A stretch of DNA of 64,000 bases, taken from positions 1,116,001 through 1,180,000 of the forward strand of contig JAHRBS010000002.1 of assembly GCA_024305745.1 (NCBI GenBank). Direction: 5' to 3'. Shown here in pieces: positions 26,800 through 39,500 of the stretch; the first letter of the stretch is position 1, and each line of letters starts with the position of its first letter. The translations under genes were made by a program, and so were the position numbers. Under the pieces are notes generated by a model. The model saw only the letters and a program-made list of their open reading frames with translations, did no database searches and was not told the DNA's origin. The DNA is from Polyporus tsugae. Its lineage: Eukaryota > Basidiomycota > Agaricomycetes > Polyporales > Polyporaceae.

Positions 26800-28890
26800 G
26801 ACTTGTGGGCCTTGGCGGTCGAGTATGGCTGAGGGTAACGTCGTGACCTCGAGCTGAGCGTCGCGCGACTTGAAGCTTACGTTCTCAATGCGTCGAAATG
26901 CCTCCGAGTCGCACGTTCTGATCCGCTGACTGGACTAGTCAGGTACAAGCACACTTGAAAGGAGCGTCAACTTACGAGCGCAACGGACGTATTCATTCTT
27001 CGCACTAGTAGCAAAGAGTGATGAGGACCGCAGCCGGGACTCGAGATGAGGGCAAGTCGAGAGATGGTTTAGTGTCGTTCACTGGCCGCAGCAACGGCGG
27101 ATTTGACGCCGGCGCTCGCCCTGCAGGCCGCCACCATCATCATCGACTGGGTTCTTCGCGCTCTCCTTGGACCCTCACCGGATGCTTCTAGCCACCCCTC
27201 CCCCCTTCTTCGCCCGGCGACGCACTTCCATACAGGTTTGCTTTTCATTAAACAAGGGTCCAAAAAGGCTTCTGAATGCAGCTGCCAATCGTCAGAAGCT
27301 CGACCGCCGATCCACTATATTCAAGATCATGGTCCCATAGCTTCGCGTCGGCATTCCCGTAAGTGTGCACAAACCACCTGTTGCATTATTTACTCGGCTC
27401 TGCGAGACCGAGGCCTGTGTCTGTTTTGCGCAGAAGGGGAGCACCATGAAGGCGAGTACAGAAAGGCCACCGCCGGTTCTGCACGTTTCCCTGCGGCGTC
27501 GCGCGCACAACGAGAGTCCGTATGGAAGCGGCGCTGGCCTGACAAACAAGGTCTTCATACACGTTGTTTTGGGGTAGACCGCCGCACCTCTTGTCTTCCC
27601 CTCCAATGAAGCTGCTAGCCCTGGATGCGCAGTTAGGTCTGCTCTTCAACGAGATCTGACCGCCATTCCAGGCCGACGTTAAAAAAGAATGCACATCCAA
27701 GTGGCGATGGACGTCCAGGATGTTGTAACGTACAGCGCTTTTTGGGCCGTTAGCCACGCGGCTTCTGCTCTTCTTCTATCCCGGTGTATACCATGGAGCG
27801 GCTCGCCTGGAGTTCAGCCCGGGCTTCCAGCGGGGTGAGACGTCACCATCCGTCCCCATTGGATGCTATTGTGTGTCTCATGCCTTGGATATACATATCT
27901 TCCCGCTCGTCCGGTTGGACAACGGGCAGCCAGGGTCGCAAAAAGTTTCTTATCCGGGCGGTCGCCCTGGCCGACCGGTTATCATGTGTCCTGCAAATCA
28001 AGTTGCGACGCTATGTGTAAGTGACGTAGTTCTACTAATTTCCACTGATGCCATATACACCACCCCTTTTCTGCTGCCGTGTTCATTCATGTTTGGTATG
28101 ACACGTACTGAACATGGAACAGATTATTATGTCGGCGCATGGTCGGTGACTACTACCTCGGCGAAGTGATGGGGAAATGGTTAGGTTCGTCGCCACCTCG
28201 CTGTCTACACATGTTCCAACACAAAGGAGTCTCGGCGTTTTTGCGACCCTGGGAAAGTCTGGGGATCGATTGGCTCATCAACATTGCATCAACTTTACGA
28301 CCGCTGCGACAAAGCTTGGATGTACACCTTTTCCTAGCATCCGGAAAACCCGATGCTCCTTTTTCCATTCGTTGGCCGCGTCTCCAGCAGTCTAGCGGGG
28401 AAGTCACTGCACCCGTTGTGGCTACTCCGCTTGCCTGCTTCGTCAATGACTACGTCAACGTGCCGCTCTCGGCCACTTCGGCGGCTGACGGTCTCTGACG
28501 GTATGCTTGCTATCCACATAATGCAGCCTAATTCAACGCAGTCGAACCCCGTTGGCGCTTGATCCACGATGCAAGTCTTCTCGTCAAGTGAGCGCCCTAT
28601 GGTAATATGCCGCTCCTCGGACCATCGTAGGTCCTCGGGCCAACTGGCATTTTGCCAGCTCCCCCATGGGATGCAGCAACATAGAAATCTCGCATATCAG
28701 TACCGAGGACCGGTGTATTATTGTGCGTAATTCGTGGCATTAGCAACGCTTCTCTCACCATCGGCTCACGCTCTACCTCCGTTAGATCTGGTTGGCAACA
28801 CGTGTGGCGTGGAAAGCCAAAAGCCTGGATGCTTGATGATACGCTGGCTTCTTCGTGACTCGCGGCGGCAGGCAGTCGCGCCCGGCCAAG
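26800..28890. other. Intergenic region upstream of sesquiterpene synthase 1
   Basis: No recognised gene. The 27.1-28.5 kb part holds overlapping open stretches on both strands with no motif and no clear splice continuity. It probably contains regulatory DNA for the divergent arrestin-like and terpene synthase genes, perhaps with a small unknown gene. Confidence 0.35.
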
Positions 28891-28891
28891 C

Positions 28892-28898
28892 TATAAAG
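28892..28898 (+). promoter_or_regulatory. TATA box of sesquiterpene synthase 1
   Basis: TATAAAG, 104 bp upstream of the ATG at 28996, in a GC-rich context. The spacing fits a fungal core promoter. Confidence 0.45.
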
Positions 28899-28995
28899 GC
28901 GGTGTCTGCGAAGGTGTCCGACTCACTGCTACCATTTGGGACCATCGATCCACCATCCTATCCCCCTATTCCCCGCCACGCTACCTCTGTGCGAC

Positions 28996-30311
28996 ATGGA
29001 ACGCTCTCCTCGATCGTTCCTTCTCCCTGATCTCTTTGCCTATTGCCAATATCCTCTCGGGATGAACGTCCACTGTGCTTCCGTCGCACACGCATCGGAA
29101 GACTGGCTTCTCTCAGAAGCCAAATTCAACGCCAAGCGCCGATCTTCATTTCGCCGCCTCAATGCCGGAAAACTCACCGCGATCTGTTACCCGGACACGG
29201 ATGCCACGCGCTTGCGGGACGTCAACGACTTCCTCAACTTCCTCTTCACCCTCGACGACTGGTCAGACGAGTTCACCGATAAGGACACAGTCGGCCTCGC
29301 GGGGTGCGTCATCGGCGCGTTCAGGGACCCGGAAGGTTTCAAGGCGCAGAAAGCAGCAGGGAAGCTGGCAAAGAGGTGCGTCGGGCCCGCCTCGTTGCTC
29401 GCGTTTGTGGATGTGTATCTGCCTGTGAACCCGCGCTTACCAAGAACCACGCAGCTTCTTTGGTCGGTTCCGGCGCACCGCGGGCCCTGGGTGCACCCGC
29501 CGATTTATCGAGACGATGGACCTCTTCTTCCGGGCGGTCGCACAGCAGGCCCGGGACCGGGCACGTGGGGACGTGCCTTCCTTGGAGGAGTACATCGCCC
29601 TCCGCGCGGACACGAGCGGGTGCAAACCGTGCTTCGCGCTCATCGAGTACGCCGCGGGGATCGACCTTCCCGACGAGGTTGTGGCGCACCCCGTCATCCG
29701 CGCGCTCGAGGACGCGGCCAATGCACACATCTCGTGGTCCAATGTACGTGTTGCCTGCTCCGTGCCTGACCCCAGTCTCACAACGAGTTCCTCGCGCGTA
29801 GGACCTCTTCTCATATAATGTCGAACAAGCGCGAGGCGACACCCACAACATGGTCCAAGTGGTCATGCACCGGCATAACCTCCCACTCCAACCCGCCGTC
29901 GACTACGTCGGCGACCTCACCAACTCATCGATCCTCCGCTTCGAACAGGATCGGCGGAACCTCCCCTCGTGGGGCGAGAAGATCGACAGGGACGTGGCGC
30001 TGTACGTCCAGGGTCTCCAGGACTGGATGGTCGGCGCACTGCATTGGAGCTTCAGTGACTCTGCACGCTATTTCGGCAGCGACGGAGCCCTGGTGAAGCA
30101 GAGCCGTATCGTGATCCTACGCCCGCGGCCCACCGGGACGGAGCACGACCTGCCCAATGGCGAGCTCGCACCCCGGAACGGGTGGACCAATTTCCTGATG
30201 AGGTGCGCCTGCATTCCAGCGCGTGGACGCCGCCCCGGGGGCTGCTGCCCATCAAGCTCTCGCGATCATGCGCGAAAGGACGCGTCGCCTGCAAACGCCA
30301 GGACAAAATAG
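28996..30311 (+). CDS. Sesquiterpene synthase 1 (class I terpene cyclase)
   Basis: Cyclises farnesyl diphosphate to a sesquiterpene in the cytosol. Exons 28996-29375, 29455-29743 and 29802-30311 join in frame to about 392 residues. Start MERSPRSFLLPDLFAYCQYP. The Mg-binding aspartate motif is in NFLFTLDDWSDEF. The second metal motif spans the last intron as N-D-L-F-S-Y-N-V-E, the NDxxSxxxE type. The downstream Arg-Tyr pair is in SARYFGSDG. Other family landmarks: TAGPGCTRRFIETMD, DVPSLEEYIALRADTSGC and HRHNLPLQPAVDYVG. It has a roughly 55-residue C-terminal tail beyond sesquiterpene synthase 2, so the true 3' end could differ. Product unknown; overall resemblance is to the delta-cadinol-synthase-like basidiomycete clade, from memory only. 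Intron positions match those of the paralogue at 42919-44216. Confidence 0.93.
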
Positions 30312-30823
30312 GCAGAGGGGACCTCGCGTCCGGATCGCCTCTCTTTCGTCTCGGGACACGACATACATGACACCCTACTTGTGATACATACGGACGTCCA
30401 CTAATGCCCGCTTCTTTAACAGTCGCTTATACCGTACTTCTTATGCTTATGATTCATGACTTATGATGGCTCGTTGCCCGGGATCGCTCGAGGACACTAG
30501 TACTGTAGACCCGGATATCCAAAGCTGTGCTCCTCCCAGAACCGGTCGTCTAGATCTGATGTACAAACATTTATCGCGCGGATTATGTTAATGAAGTCGC
30601 AGAAGTGCCGCGGCGGTTGCTTGTTCGACGTGTCGATTCCGAAGGTATCGCTCGCAGAGTCCGCGGCGTCGGGTACAATTAGCATTAACGTTACAGGGAT
30701 CGAACGACTTCCTCCGGTTACTTGACGATGAGCCTCTTTGAGAGTCGACGCTGGGGGGTGGACGCTCCGTTGTCGGATCGCGCGCGTACGATGGATCGTA
30801 GATGGGCGATCCGCTGTCGCTGG

Positions 30824-32045
30824 TCACCGTTTACCACATCGCTCGATGACGTACGCCTTCGCCCGCCGCTGTTCTTGTCCACCCACACCTTCGAGATCTT
30901 CTGGCATCTCGCCATCAAGGTTCTCCTGCGGGAGCAGTCAGAATAGGAGAACCGACTGCGCGCGACGGGTGGATCCAACGCACCCGCTCACGATCCGCTC
31001 CCGCCTCAATCAGCAGGCATGCTGCTTCTGCGTGTGCGGACTCCATCGCGAGGTGCAGTGGCGTATTACCTATTCGTGGGGCAAAGTCAGGAATCCCGGA
31101 TAACGGGGTGTAAGGAGGACGAAACCGACGTACCAACGCGGTCTGCGGTGTTGAGGCGGGTTTTGGGCGAGCCCTCAGGTGGCTTGAGAAGAAGACCGAT
31201 GAAGCCGGTCGATCCTGTCGTCGCTGCTCTGTGGCTAAATTGCACCGCAACCATTGGCTCTCAGTCAAGACGTCATATGCAGGGCTTGGGAATCAGAGAC
31301 GAACAGCGGGGTCTGATTGGCCCTATCTCGGGCATTGATCTGCAGGTTCGGCGTGAGCGAAGGATACGAAGCAATGGATGACTGGTGTGCATACATCGGC
31401 CCCTCGCGCGATCAGTAGCTTGCCAATCTGTGTGGCGGTGAGTTGGGAATTTGAGTACTGAAGGTAATCTAGATACCTCGACTCGAGATTTCGAAGCCGC
31501 GTAATGCCTGAATGGTCAGATTCGTTGGCGATCTCCTCGATAAAGGAAATAAGCTCACAGTGGGGTGATGCCTTTGTCGTTTGTTCGGTTTACTTCCGCA
31601 CCTGCGCCGAGCAATTCCCGCACAACGTCGTCGAAACCGCCGCTGGCTGCAGGACAACAGCCGAAAGAAATCAGGAGATATGCGATGAAAACATACACAA
31701 TATGACATACATGCAATGTGTAGCGACGTCCATCCGCCAGTGTCGCCGCGGTTGACATCGGCTTTCTGGTCAATGAGGTAGCGAACTATGTCCACAGAGC
31801 CAGACGAAGCAGCCCAATGCAGAGGCGTCCGCCCATCCTGGACTCGGATTTAGTTGAAGGGTGACTTGGATGCTGATGAATGGAGATACATCGTCCACAG
31901 CTTCAACAAGTTTGTGGTCCTGCGAAACCAAAGATCGCACTAGGCCGGACTGCCCTATTAGTATTCGAGTTAGTACAGATAACGGCTACCCGAGAGGGAG
32001 TATCTCACTATTCAGAGCAGCATTATGCACAGATAATCCAGCCAT
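30824..32045 (-). CDS. Gankyrin / Nas6-type ankyrin-repeat proteasome chaperone
   Basis: Assembly chaperone of the 26S proteasome base; it binds the Rpt3 C-domain. Exon 1 is tiny (ATG 32045, MAGLSVHNAALN, then GTGAGA). After a 54-nt intron come GQSGLVRSLVSQDHKLVEAV, a second small intron, and ankyrin repeats DGRTPLHWAASSGSVDIVRY, GGWTSLHIA, a repeat with ELLGAGAEVNRTNDKGITPL, one with ARGAD, and GNTPLHLAMESAHAEAACLL. The last exon reads ENLDGEMPEDLEGVGGQEQ and ends AYVIERCGKR, the characteristic fungal gankyrin tail, with a TGA at 30824. Five to six repeats fit the family. It shares a 323-bp head-to-head promoter with Tfb2. Confidence 0.9.
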
Positions 32046-32368
32046 GTTATATCAACACGCTTTGTGAAAGGCAAGGAGGAAAGGAAGGATGTAGTTACTG
32101 AACAAGAACGGGGCTTACGCCATGGTACGCGTACTTGCCCAGATGTTGGGCGCTACGCGGGTGTATGCACGTTCCCACGCATGTCCCGCCGCAAGACGCC
32201 GAATACTTAGGCGCCTCCCAGCCACTGTGAGTCGTGACACCGCTTGTTTGTCCGACGTGGTTCGTCACCACCACAAGCTGCAGTAAGACACTCCGAGTCC
32301 AACACTTCCAGGGGACCGTTCAAACAACTCTTTTATCTATAGCTTGACGCCGCACGGTCCAGCGAAGA

Positions 32369-34535
32369 ATGGTTGGCCCCGTTATTCGCATCAAGCCTCC
32401 AGGGGAATCTTCTAAAAGTTTGGCGACGGATGGAGGCGAGACGTCCCATCGTCTGATCGGCTTCCTGCTGTCCCAGCCGCAGTCTACCATGAACAGGCTG
32501 TACCAAAAGCCTTCCTCCTGTCTGTCAATTTTTCGGTCAATCCCTCCTCCTCTTCCTTACGTGGCGTCCGTCTCTAACTATGTGGCCCAATTCTAGATTG
32601 CTCCAGCCTCTAGAACGACAAGTGGTCATGAACCTGCTATGGCTAGAAACCCCGATTCCGGGGTCAACCATGGCAGCCTGGGTCACTCGAGAAGGGAAGA
32701 GGTGAGCCCCGAGACGACCGGACCTATCTCATCCATGTTCAACCTCCGCAGGCCGTATCAGGATGCATTGTCCACTCTCCAAAGTCTCCATATCCTACCC
32801 CAGCCGTCAACAAGGCAAGGGCCTCCGCAACCTGTGAAACACAATCTTAATCCCACCTTCAAAGCGAGCTTGCGACAAGCCATCACGGGAGGGTGAGCCA
32901 TACAGGTGGTTTCTGTGATCTCCGTTAATCGATTCTCGTAACAGCGGAACAAGCGGCAGTTTCGGTATCATAGCTGAGACCGATGAGAAACACGCCCACC
33001 CGGATATAGAGGCACTCGATGCATATGCGCTCGAACGCTGGGAGGTTCTTCTTCTTTTGCTCGCCATGCCGGTGACAGATGGCTGATATGTCGGATTTAG
33101 ACCATTCTATACTACATGGTCTCTTCGGGTACAGGGCAATTCCCCGCTAAGCCGTCACAAGGCGTGTTGTACCTGCTACAGCGCAGCGGTCTCATGTCCA
33201 CCGTGCAGTGAGTGGCATTACAACGCGACTTGGCACCGGAACTTATCATTCCCAGCGGTACTACTTTACAAATCACGTCCGCGGGGTTTCAATTCCTCCT
33301 CCACCCCCCACACGAGCAACTATGGGAATTATTGTTGCAGTATCTTCAAATGGCAGAGGTATCTCCTTTTATTTCAGGCGCTTACGACACGCTGGACGCA
33401 TTATGTCCCTTAGGAAAGACAGATGGATCTCGTCGAGGTCCTCAGCTTTCTCTTGATGCTGTCCACTACAGAACTTGGGAAGGTCAGACCGCTTAGTGCA
33501 ACGCATTCATTTTGCCAGTCATTCAAGCTTAATTGTGTGCTCAGAGCTATTCCACCGAAAGTCTAAGCGCCACTCAGAAAGCCATGCTCGAAGATCTTCG
33601 GGACTATGGGATGATCAAACAGCGCACGGTCAGTACCGTTGACATTTTCTCAGCCGGGCTGTGTTGACATCATGGACACCCCGTCTATGGGGCCCCCTTT
33701 CTCACTGCAGGCGACTTCGAGGAAGTTTAGTCCGACCCGCCTAGCCACGACACTGACGTCGTCATCACCGCCCCTTCCCACGTCCACCGGCAAGGGGGAC
33801 GGAGCCCAAGCTCAGGGGTTCATTGTGCTCGAGACCAACTATCGGCTATATGCGTACACGGGTAAGTTTGGGTGGCGACGGACTCAACGGCGTTGGATGT
33901 CACCGAATTACAGATAACCCACTACAAATTGCTGTCTTGAACCTATTCGTGACGCTCAAGTCTCGATTCCCCAACCTGGTGGTCGGCCAAATTACCCGGG
34001 AGAGCGTTAAGAAAGCACTCGCGAATGGGATCTCTGCAGACCAGGTATGTTTCCTGGATATCACATTCTCGGTGCATTGTTGCCGACGGCCTTCAAGATC
34101 ATCAGCTACCTCATCACCCATGCTCACCCTCAAATGCGCAAGAACGTGTGTCCGCTCCTCTCGCGACTACCGCTGGGCCGGTGCTTTAACGCGTCACTCC
34201 TGTTCCAGAAACCCCTTCTTCCAGTCACTGTGCAAGATCAAATCCGGCTCTGGGAGCTTGAGAAAAACCGTGTAAAGTCCCAGGAAGGTCACTATCATGT
34301 CATTTTAGCTCAACGACGTCATGTCCGTACACGAGGGCTGACCTTCTGACCATCGGCAGGGTATTTGTATACGGCCTTTGCTTCACATGCCGACTACGAA
34401 TGGGTCCTCGACTACGCAAAGAAACTGGGCGTCGTGTTATGGGAGAACCCCGCGAGACGGTGCTTCTTCGGCAGCGTCGAAGGGCACACGAACATCCGAG
34501 GGTACATCGAGCGACGGTCTGCGGGGAATGCTTAG
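32369..34535 (+). CDS. TFB2: TFIIH core subunit Tfb2 (p52, GTF2H4)
   Basis: Subunit of the TFIIH core; regulates the XPB/Ssl2 helicase in transcription initiation and nucleotide excision repair. Recognised exons in order: [82 protein letters not shown]-like segment near 33180, [156 protein letters not shown] and [11 protein letters not shown], with a TAG at 34535. More than ten exons. The ATG at 32369 adds an unusual leader ([20 protein letters not shown]) before the conserved N-terminus, so the start is less sure than the rest. Confidence 0.93.
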
Positions 34536-34835
34536 ACGTGACGTCTGCTGCCTGGCTTCTCTACGTTGCACGTTTTGCATTGACGCATCACAGCCGCCAC
34601 ATGTTTTCTCAGGGAAGATCACATTGTGGTGAAGGCCCCCGCTCGGCCTAGACGTCTGTGCCCTCAAGGCTCAAGTCCTGGGAATTGTCTAGATATAAGT
34701 AACCGTAACCAATACAAGGTGGATAGTGTTACGAGCGCCATTACAGCAAATACTCTCAAAGCCCGCGCGAGAAACCTAGAAATCTAGTTCCGGTGCGTGT
34801 CCGAGTCTCCAACCCGCTTACGTTCGCCGGCACGA

Positions 34836-36504
34836 CTAGCGGTCGGCGTGTGCCGCTTCTCCGCCGCCGTATCTGTGGAATCCTCCCGCGTTCGCGGCAG
34901 CTGCGCCTCGTTCCAGGGCATATGGCAGAGGGTGGTGGTGCATCTGTGACGAATGCGGAAGGACACTTGCCTGTTCGTACGGCCACTGCATTGAGGGGAA
35001 CGAACGGACGCGGAAATGGTCGCGCGCCCTGCCCGCCGGCAAGTTCGCCGCAGCGGAGAAAGTGACGGCGGGTGCCGATGCGAGCGATTGGCCAGCAATA
35101 GGGGAGCCTGTGGGAGACCATGACAACATTGCGGGACTGCTCCCATCGGAACCCCCGTCTGCCACTCCCCGATGGGGCTCGTGCTGCAGCGCCGTGTGCG
35201 AAGCCCAGCTGTCGCGGCGCTGATCGTAAGCGGAGGTGAGGTGCGTGTGCGTCTGGCTGGAATAAGTGGGGCTAGAATACATCGCCGTCGCGGTCGACGG
35301 CGGCGCAGTCAGCGAGTCGTATGCTCCGTGGACGGAGGGCTGCCAGGAAGACGGAGAGGTGCCAGTGTTTCTCCTTGCGTACGGGTGGGCGCGCGGACTG
35401 GTGGGAATCCCCGTTAGCGAAGAATGCCCCTGGCCAGAAGCGTTCGTCATCGCCGTGTCGAGCGAAGATAGCCGAGTTTGTCCGTGGTAGTAGTATCCCG
35501 AGGCGTCGCCAGCATGGCGGGCAAAGGCGCCATGCGGGATGCCCGAGGAGTTCTCGCCGATGGGCGAAGAGGGGAGACTCCCGGACATTCCTGGCGAGGG
35601 TGGAGAAAGACCAGGTGCATGAACGGAATGATTATCAATCGCATCTCTGTCATTGCTGAGTGTCGCCACGAACGTTAACTGTCAGAGAGGTCGTCTAGCT
35701 TGGGATCTGCGCGAACCGCTCACCTATGGGAACCCGCTGTCTCGTGTGCTTCCTCGAGGTTTGGAGGATACCGGAAGTTTGTCGACCGCGTGAGCTCCGG
35801 GGGGATTTCGATCGCCATGAGATCTGGGTGACTTGTTGGCCGTCGCAAAAGCCCGGTCGCCAAGTCCTCCTGGGTGTAATATGAAATGAGGTGGTAGTCG
35901 GACCCGTCGATCTTGACAGTGATAGTCTGCTGACCATTAGCATCGGGCGGCGACTTTGAAAACAGGCATTCGCATTACCTTCTTTACAAGACCGCGGGGC
36001 TTGTAGCTCAGCTGCGGTTCCGGAAGGTGCCCCCGGTGTGGGTAGATTGGGATGTCCGCGAGTTGCTGGACGGTACGAGCACTCCGATCCGCGACCTCCC
36101 GATAGAGCTTGTGGTATTGTCAAAAGTATCCCAGGGTCGAGGGAGAAGAAGTATGCCTACGAGAAAGTTTCCAGAAATACGGGATTGCGACCAGGCTAGG
36201 CCTTCCGTCCATCGCTTGATGCCGCTTTCCTCGACGCTGAAGATGAACACAGCACCACTCTTCACCATGGTGCGCCGCTCGAAGTCATTCAGGCGACGGG
36301 TGACCCTGGGGATGAGACCTCTGCGCGCAGCCTAGGGAGCAGCATAAGCCCAAAGGGACAGACATGGTCGGAGGTATTACGGTCAGTCTTGCCGATACTT
36401 TGACCGACAAGGATGGGGAAGGAACGAACCTCGATGAGGCGTAGTGCATCCATGGTCGTGTCGACAAAGCCTTCGAATAATGGTACGTCTGTAGACATGG
36501 CCAT
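34836..36504 (-). CDS. Gti1/Pac2 (WOPR-domain) transcription regulator
   Basis: Fungal DNA-binding regulator of the Wor1/Ryp1/Gti1/Pac2 type, which controls morphology, development and secondary metabolism in other fungi. Exon 1 (ATG 36504) reads LFEGFVDTTMDALRLIE. After an intron ending CCCTAG: AARRGLIPRVTRRLNDFERR, SGAVFIFSVEESGIKRWTEG and LAWSQSRISGNFLV, the first WOPR box. A later exon reads LYREVADRSARTVQQLADIP. The second WOPR box reads SYKPRGLVKK, then HLISYYTQEDLATGLLRRP and ELTRSTNFRYPPNLEEAHE. An intron ending ACTCAG then leads to a 275-residue Ser/His/Tyr/Pro-rich, probably disordered activation region (SSPTYSSQTHTHLTSAYDQR), with a stop at 34836. All joins are in frame. It lies tail to tail with Tfb2 (301 bp between stops). 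Confidence 0.88.
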
Positions 36505-36599
36505 TGCTAGTGGTGATGCCCGCGTAGTCGAGAAGGGAGTGTTGGTGGGGAATGAGGGGAGTTGGAGAGCCAGCCTCCGGAGAGGCGAACCCTAGTTAT

Positions 36600-39500
36600 A
36601 GGAAGGGCCGGTCCCAGTCACGAAGTGTTCTTCTTCGGAAGTGACAACGAGAAGTGAGTGTAACGAATTCGCCACGCACCGAACCATGTTACACAATCCG
36701 GCTGAGTGTGGCACTGTGCAAGACCGGGTGTCTGGGCTGAGGTACATGGCGGAAGGCGCTTGCCGTCGCACCATGAACCCTTTTGCCCCCACGGCTCTGA
36801 ACGCCGATCGCATCTCTACGCCCCGTGCAAACCGCTACCCATCATTCTCGCTCCGCGGCGCTACCTTGCCATCGAGCTCCAGTTGTAACGTGGTACCTGC
36901 GATCCTTGGGGCTTCAATGCAGATTGCGCCCGTCAATGGCGTGGGCTGCTGCCAACGTCCAACTGGCTCAGAATGGCCTGGTTGTCACATGCACCATTTA
37001 GGATGAGAAGCGCAGGACGTCGAACGCGTGGCAGCGACCAATACGGGCAGAGTGAAGATTGTTCTCTGGAGCCTACGTCCGCCCGGTCTCTCGGACGGCC
37101 CACCTGGGTGGTGGCAAGCGACAGCAGCTCAGGCTAGGCCACGTTCTCACTGGACAGGACCAACTCGTGCGTTGCCGTAAGACGCGCGGTGTCCTTCTCT
37201 CGCATGACAATTGCCGAAGAGAAGCGGGTTTGCGTCCCGTAATTTGGACTTTCCCGCATTGCAAGGTTTTCTCAATACAGTAATATTTAAAACCGGCGGG
37301 CGAGGACGCGGGGCGCGGGGCGCTGGCACTGGTACAGGATCAATAGGCCCCCGAATGTCCGACCTTGTGTCAAGAATGCGAGCAGGCGGAACTATAGAAC
37401 CATCGTTACCACTTGCATCCAGTCCTCACCCCGCACTGACAGTTTTTCGATCGGTACGTCTCATCGATTCATTGATAACAGAGAAACCTTACTTGGCTTC
37501 CGGATCCTGCTTACCCATGCCCTTTTCGCCGCCTGCGAGTCCCAAGGGCGCCGCGCACCCCCGCCGCTGGTTCGCGTCTTTTCCTGAAGTGGATCTACAC
37601 AGAGCCCATCCACGTAATCGGGCATTCCCCTCTGGAATCATTTCCGTAGGAGCATAGCTCAAAGTCCGCGAATGCCCTTGAACTCAGGAGGACGTCTATG
37701 AGGCCTTCGCATCCTTCTCAGCTTGAACACCGGACACCGGTACCTATCCTGCTCGTTCCCGCCATCTATCGGCTTGCGGGTGAACGACACTCGAGCGCAC
37801 CAGTCCACAGGCTACTACTCCATTACTCACCTTGTCAACTGCCACCGTCGAGGACTATGCCTTCTTTCCCAAGATAGCTGCACGCCGATCAGCACTGTTC
37901 GAGCGCCTCACAGACAGGGACTCACGAAAGGTTCTGCTTTGACTGCAACCTACTCCACTTTCCTCGTTGTGCTGCCTCCGAGATAGCACTCTTGCAACTC
38001 ATGCAGGCACCATCACGAGGCTCGCATCTAATTGGAAGCAACAATGAAAGGTTCTCAGCAGCCTGGACGTAACATGCAAGGACGATGCATCGGTGACATT
38101 GAGTGAAACGTATGCCCATACCTGCCAGAAGGCCAGTCCGCCAGAGAACCAGGTACGCCCTGCGTCTTCTAGGCCTGGGGATGTCGGGGGAGCCCCACCA
38201 AAGGAGACAGGGAAGGGGCTGGAAAGGAAACAAGGACAACCTCTATCCCCGCAGCTGTCCGGAAACATCGCGTCCGTTCCGACGGACACTGTCCGACGTC
38301 GGTACAGTACAGTAGATGCGTTAATGCCGAGTTATTCTTGTGGCGCGTACGGCTTGGTAGCCGGATCGGTGTGACTGCCTAGACCTCATAAGAAGGCGAG
38401 AGCATGCGCCACCGCCAAGGGAAGAGATAGATTTGACTTGGGAGAGCTACGGGTGCTCTACGATAGCGCCTGGACTCTGTCTGAAGGCTCTTCTGCTACA
38501 AATTCGCCGGTGGACCCGACTTCTTTGTGAACCTATCGGTTCGCGGAATCAATCCGTGCCCCCCTTGGTCTCCATCTTCCCGCGCTGTACGCTGACACAC
38601 TCACTTTGCCTCATCTCCGATCGCCTTGGAGGAATTGGGCCCCGTGCAATGCCGAGAAGCTGAGAATGGACGGAAAGAAGGACGCAAGAAGCTTTGCTGT
38701 ACGTACATCCTCTGGCCCTCGAAAACATCCACTCTAGCGGGAATGCTGAGACTCGAGGCGGCAGGCAAGACGGTTTTTGAGCCCGCCGAACCACAACCCA
38801 CAAGGGCGAACCTTGTATTAAGGTTTGATCCGTAGGCCGACAGTGGCACTGGCACTTGGATCTGTCACTGGCCACTACCCATCGTCTCTCCTCAATCTCG
38901 CCCGCTGGGGGTCAGCGTCGATGCGTGCATATCAACTTATCAAGGATGCAGCACCAGAGCCCGAAACGCCGATATCACCATTGCACATTCCCACCGGTCA
39001 CTGCCAAGCAGATTGGCGTGGACGAGCAACACTCTGCGAGGCTTCTGACGAGCACGCGCGTTGCGCAGATGAGTGCAGTTCGCCGGCCATTTGAGAGTGA
39101 TGCAGGACATAGCTATCTGGCAGCACGACAGAGACTTGTGTGCACCAGCCGGCATTAATCTCATTCCTGTCATGTCTAGAACAACGCTTCGCGGGAATGC
39201 CGGCGGGAATACACAGCACGAACCCATGATTCCCGGACTAGGGTGTGAACCGGCGAGCCATGAGTAGGAACTGCGATTCCCAATGGAAGCACGGAACGCG
39301 GCCCCAAAAAGGTACTGCAGTAGCTCGAAGCCCAGTAGCCTGCAGGCGGCACGGCTGCGTGCTTCGGGTGCCATGCCGTTGTTCTTCCCCCTAGCTCCGT
39401 CTCTCCACCGAACGGCTCTCTCTCGCCATGCACGGCTAGGGGTCTTCCGTGGACAGCCGCGAGGAAGGCAGCGGACTCTCAAGCCTAAAGCAGAAACGCC

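Noticed and set aside
36000..36075. tRNA-like stretch with TGTAGCTCAGCTGCGG resembling an A box
   Set aside because: It lies inside the WOPR coding exon on the other strand, lacks a proper B box and does not fold as a cloverleaf.
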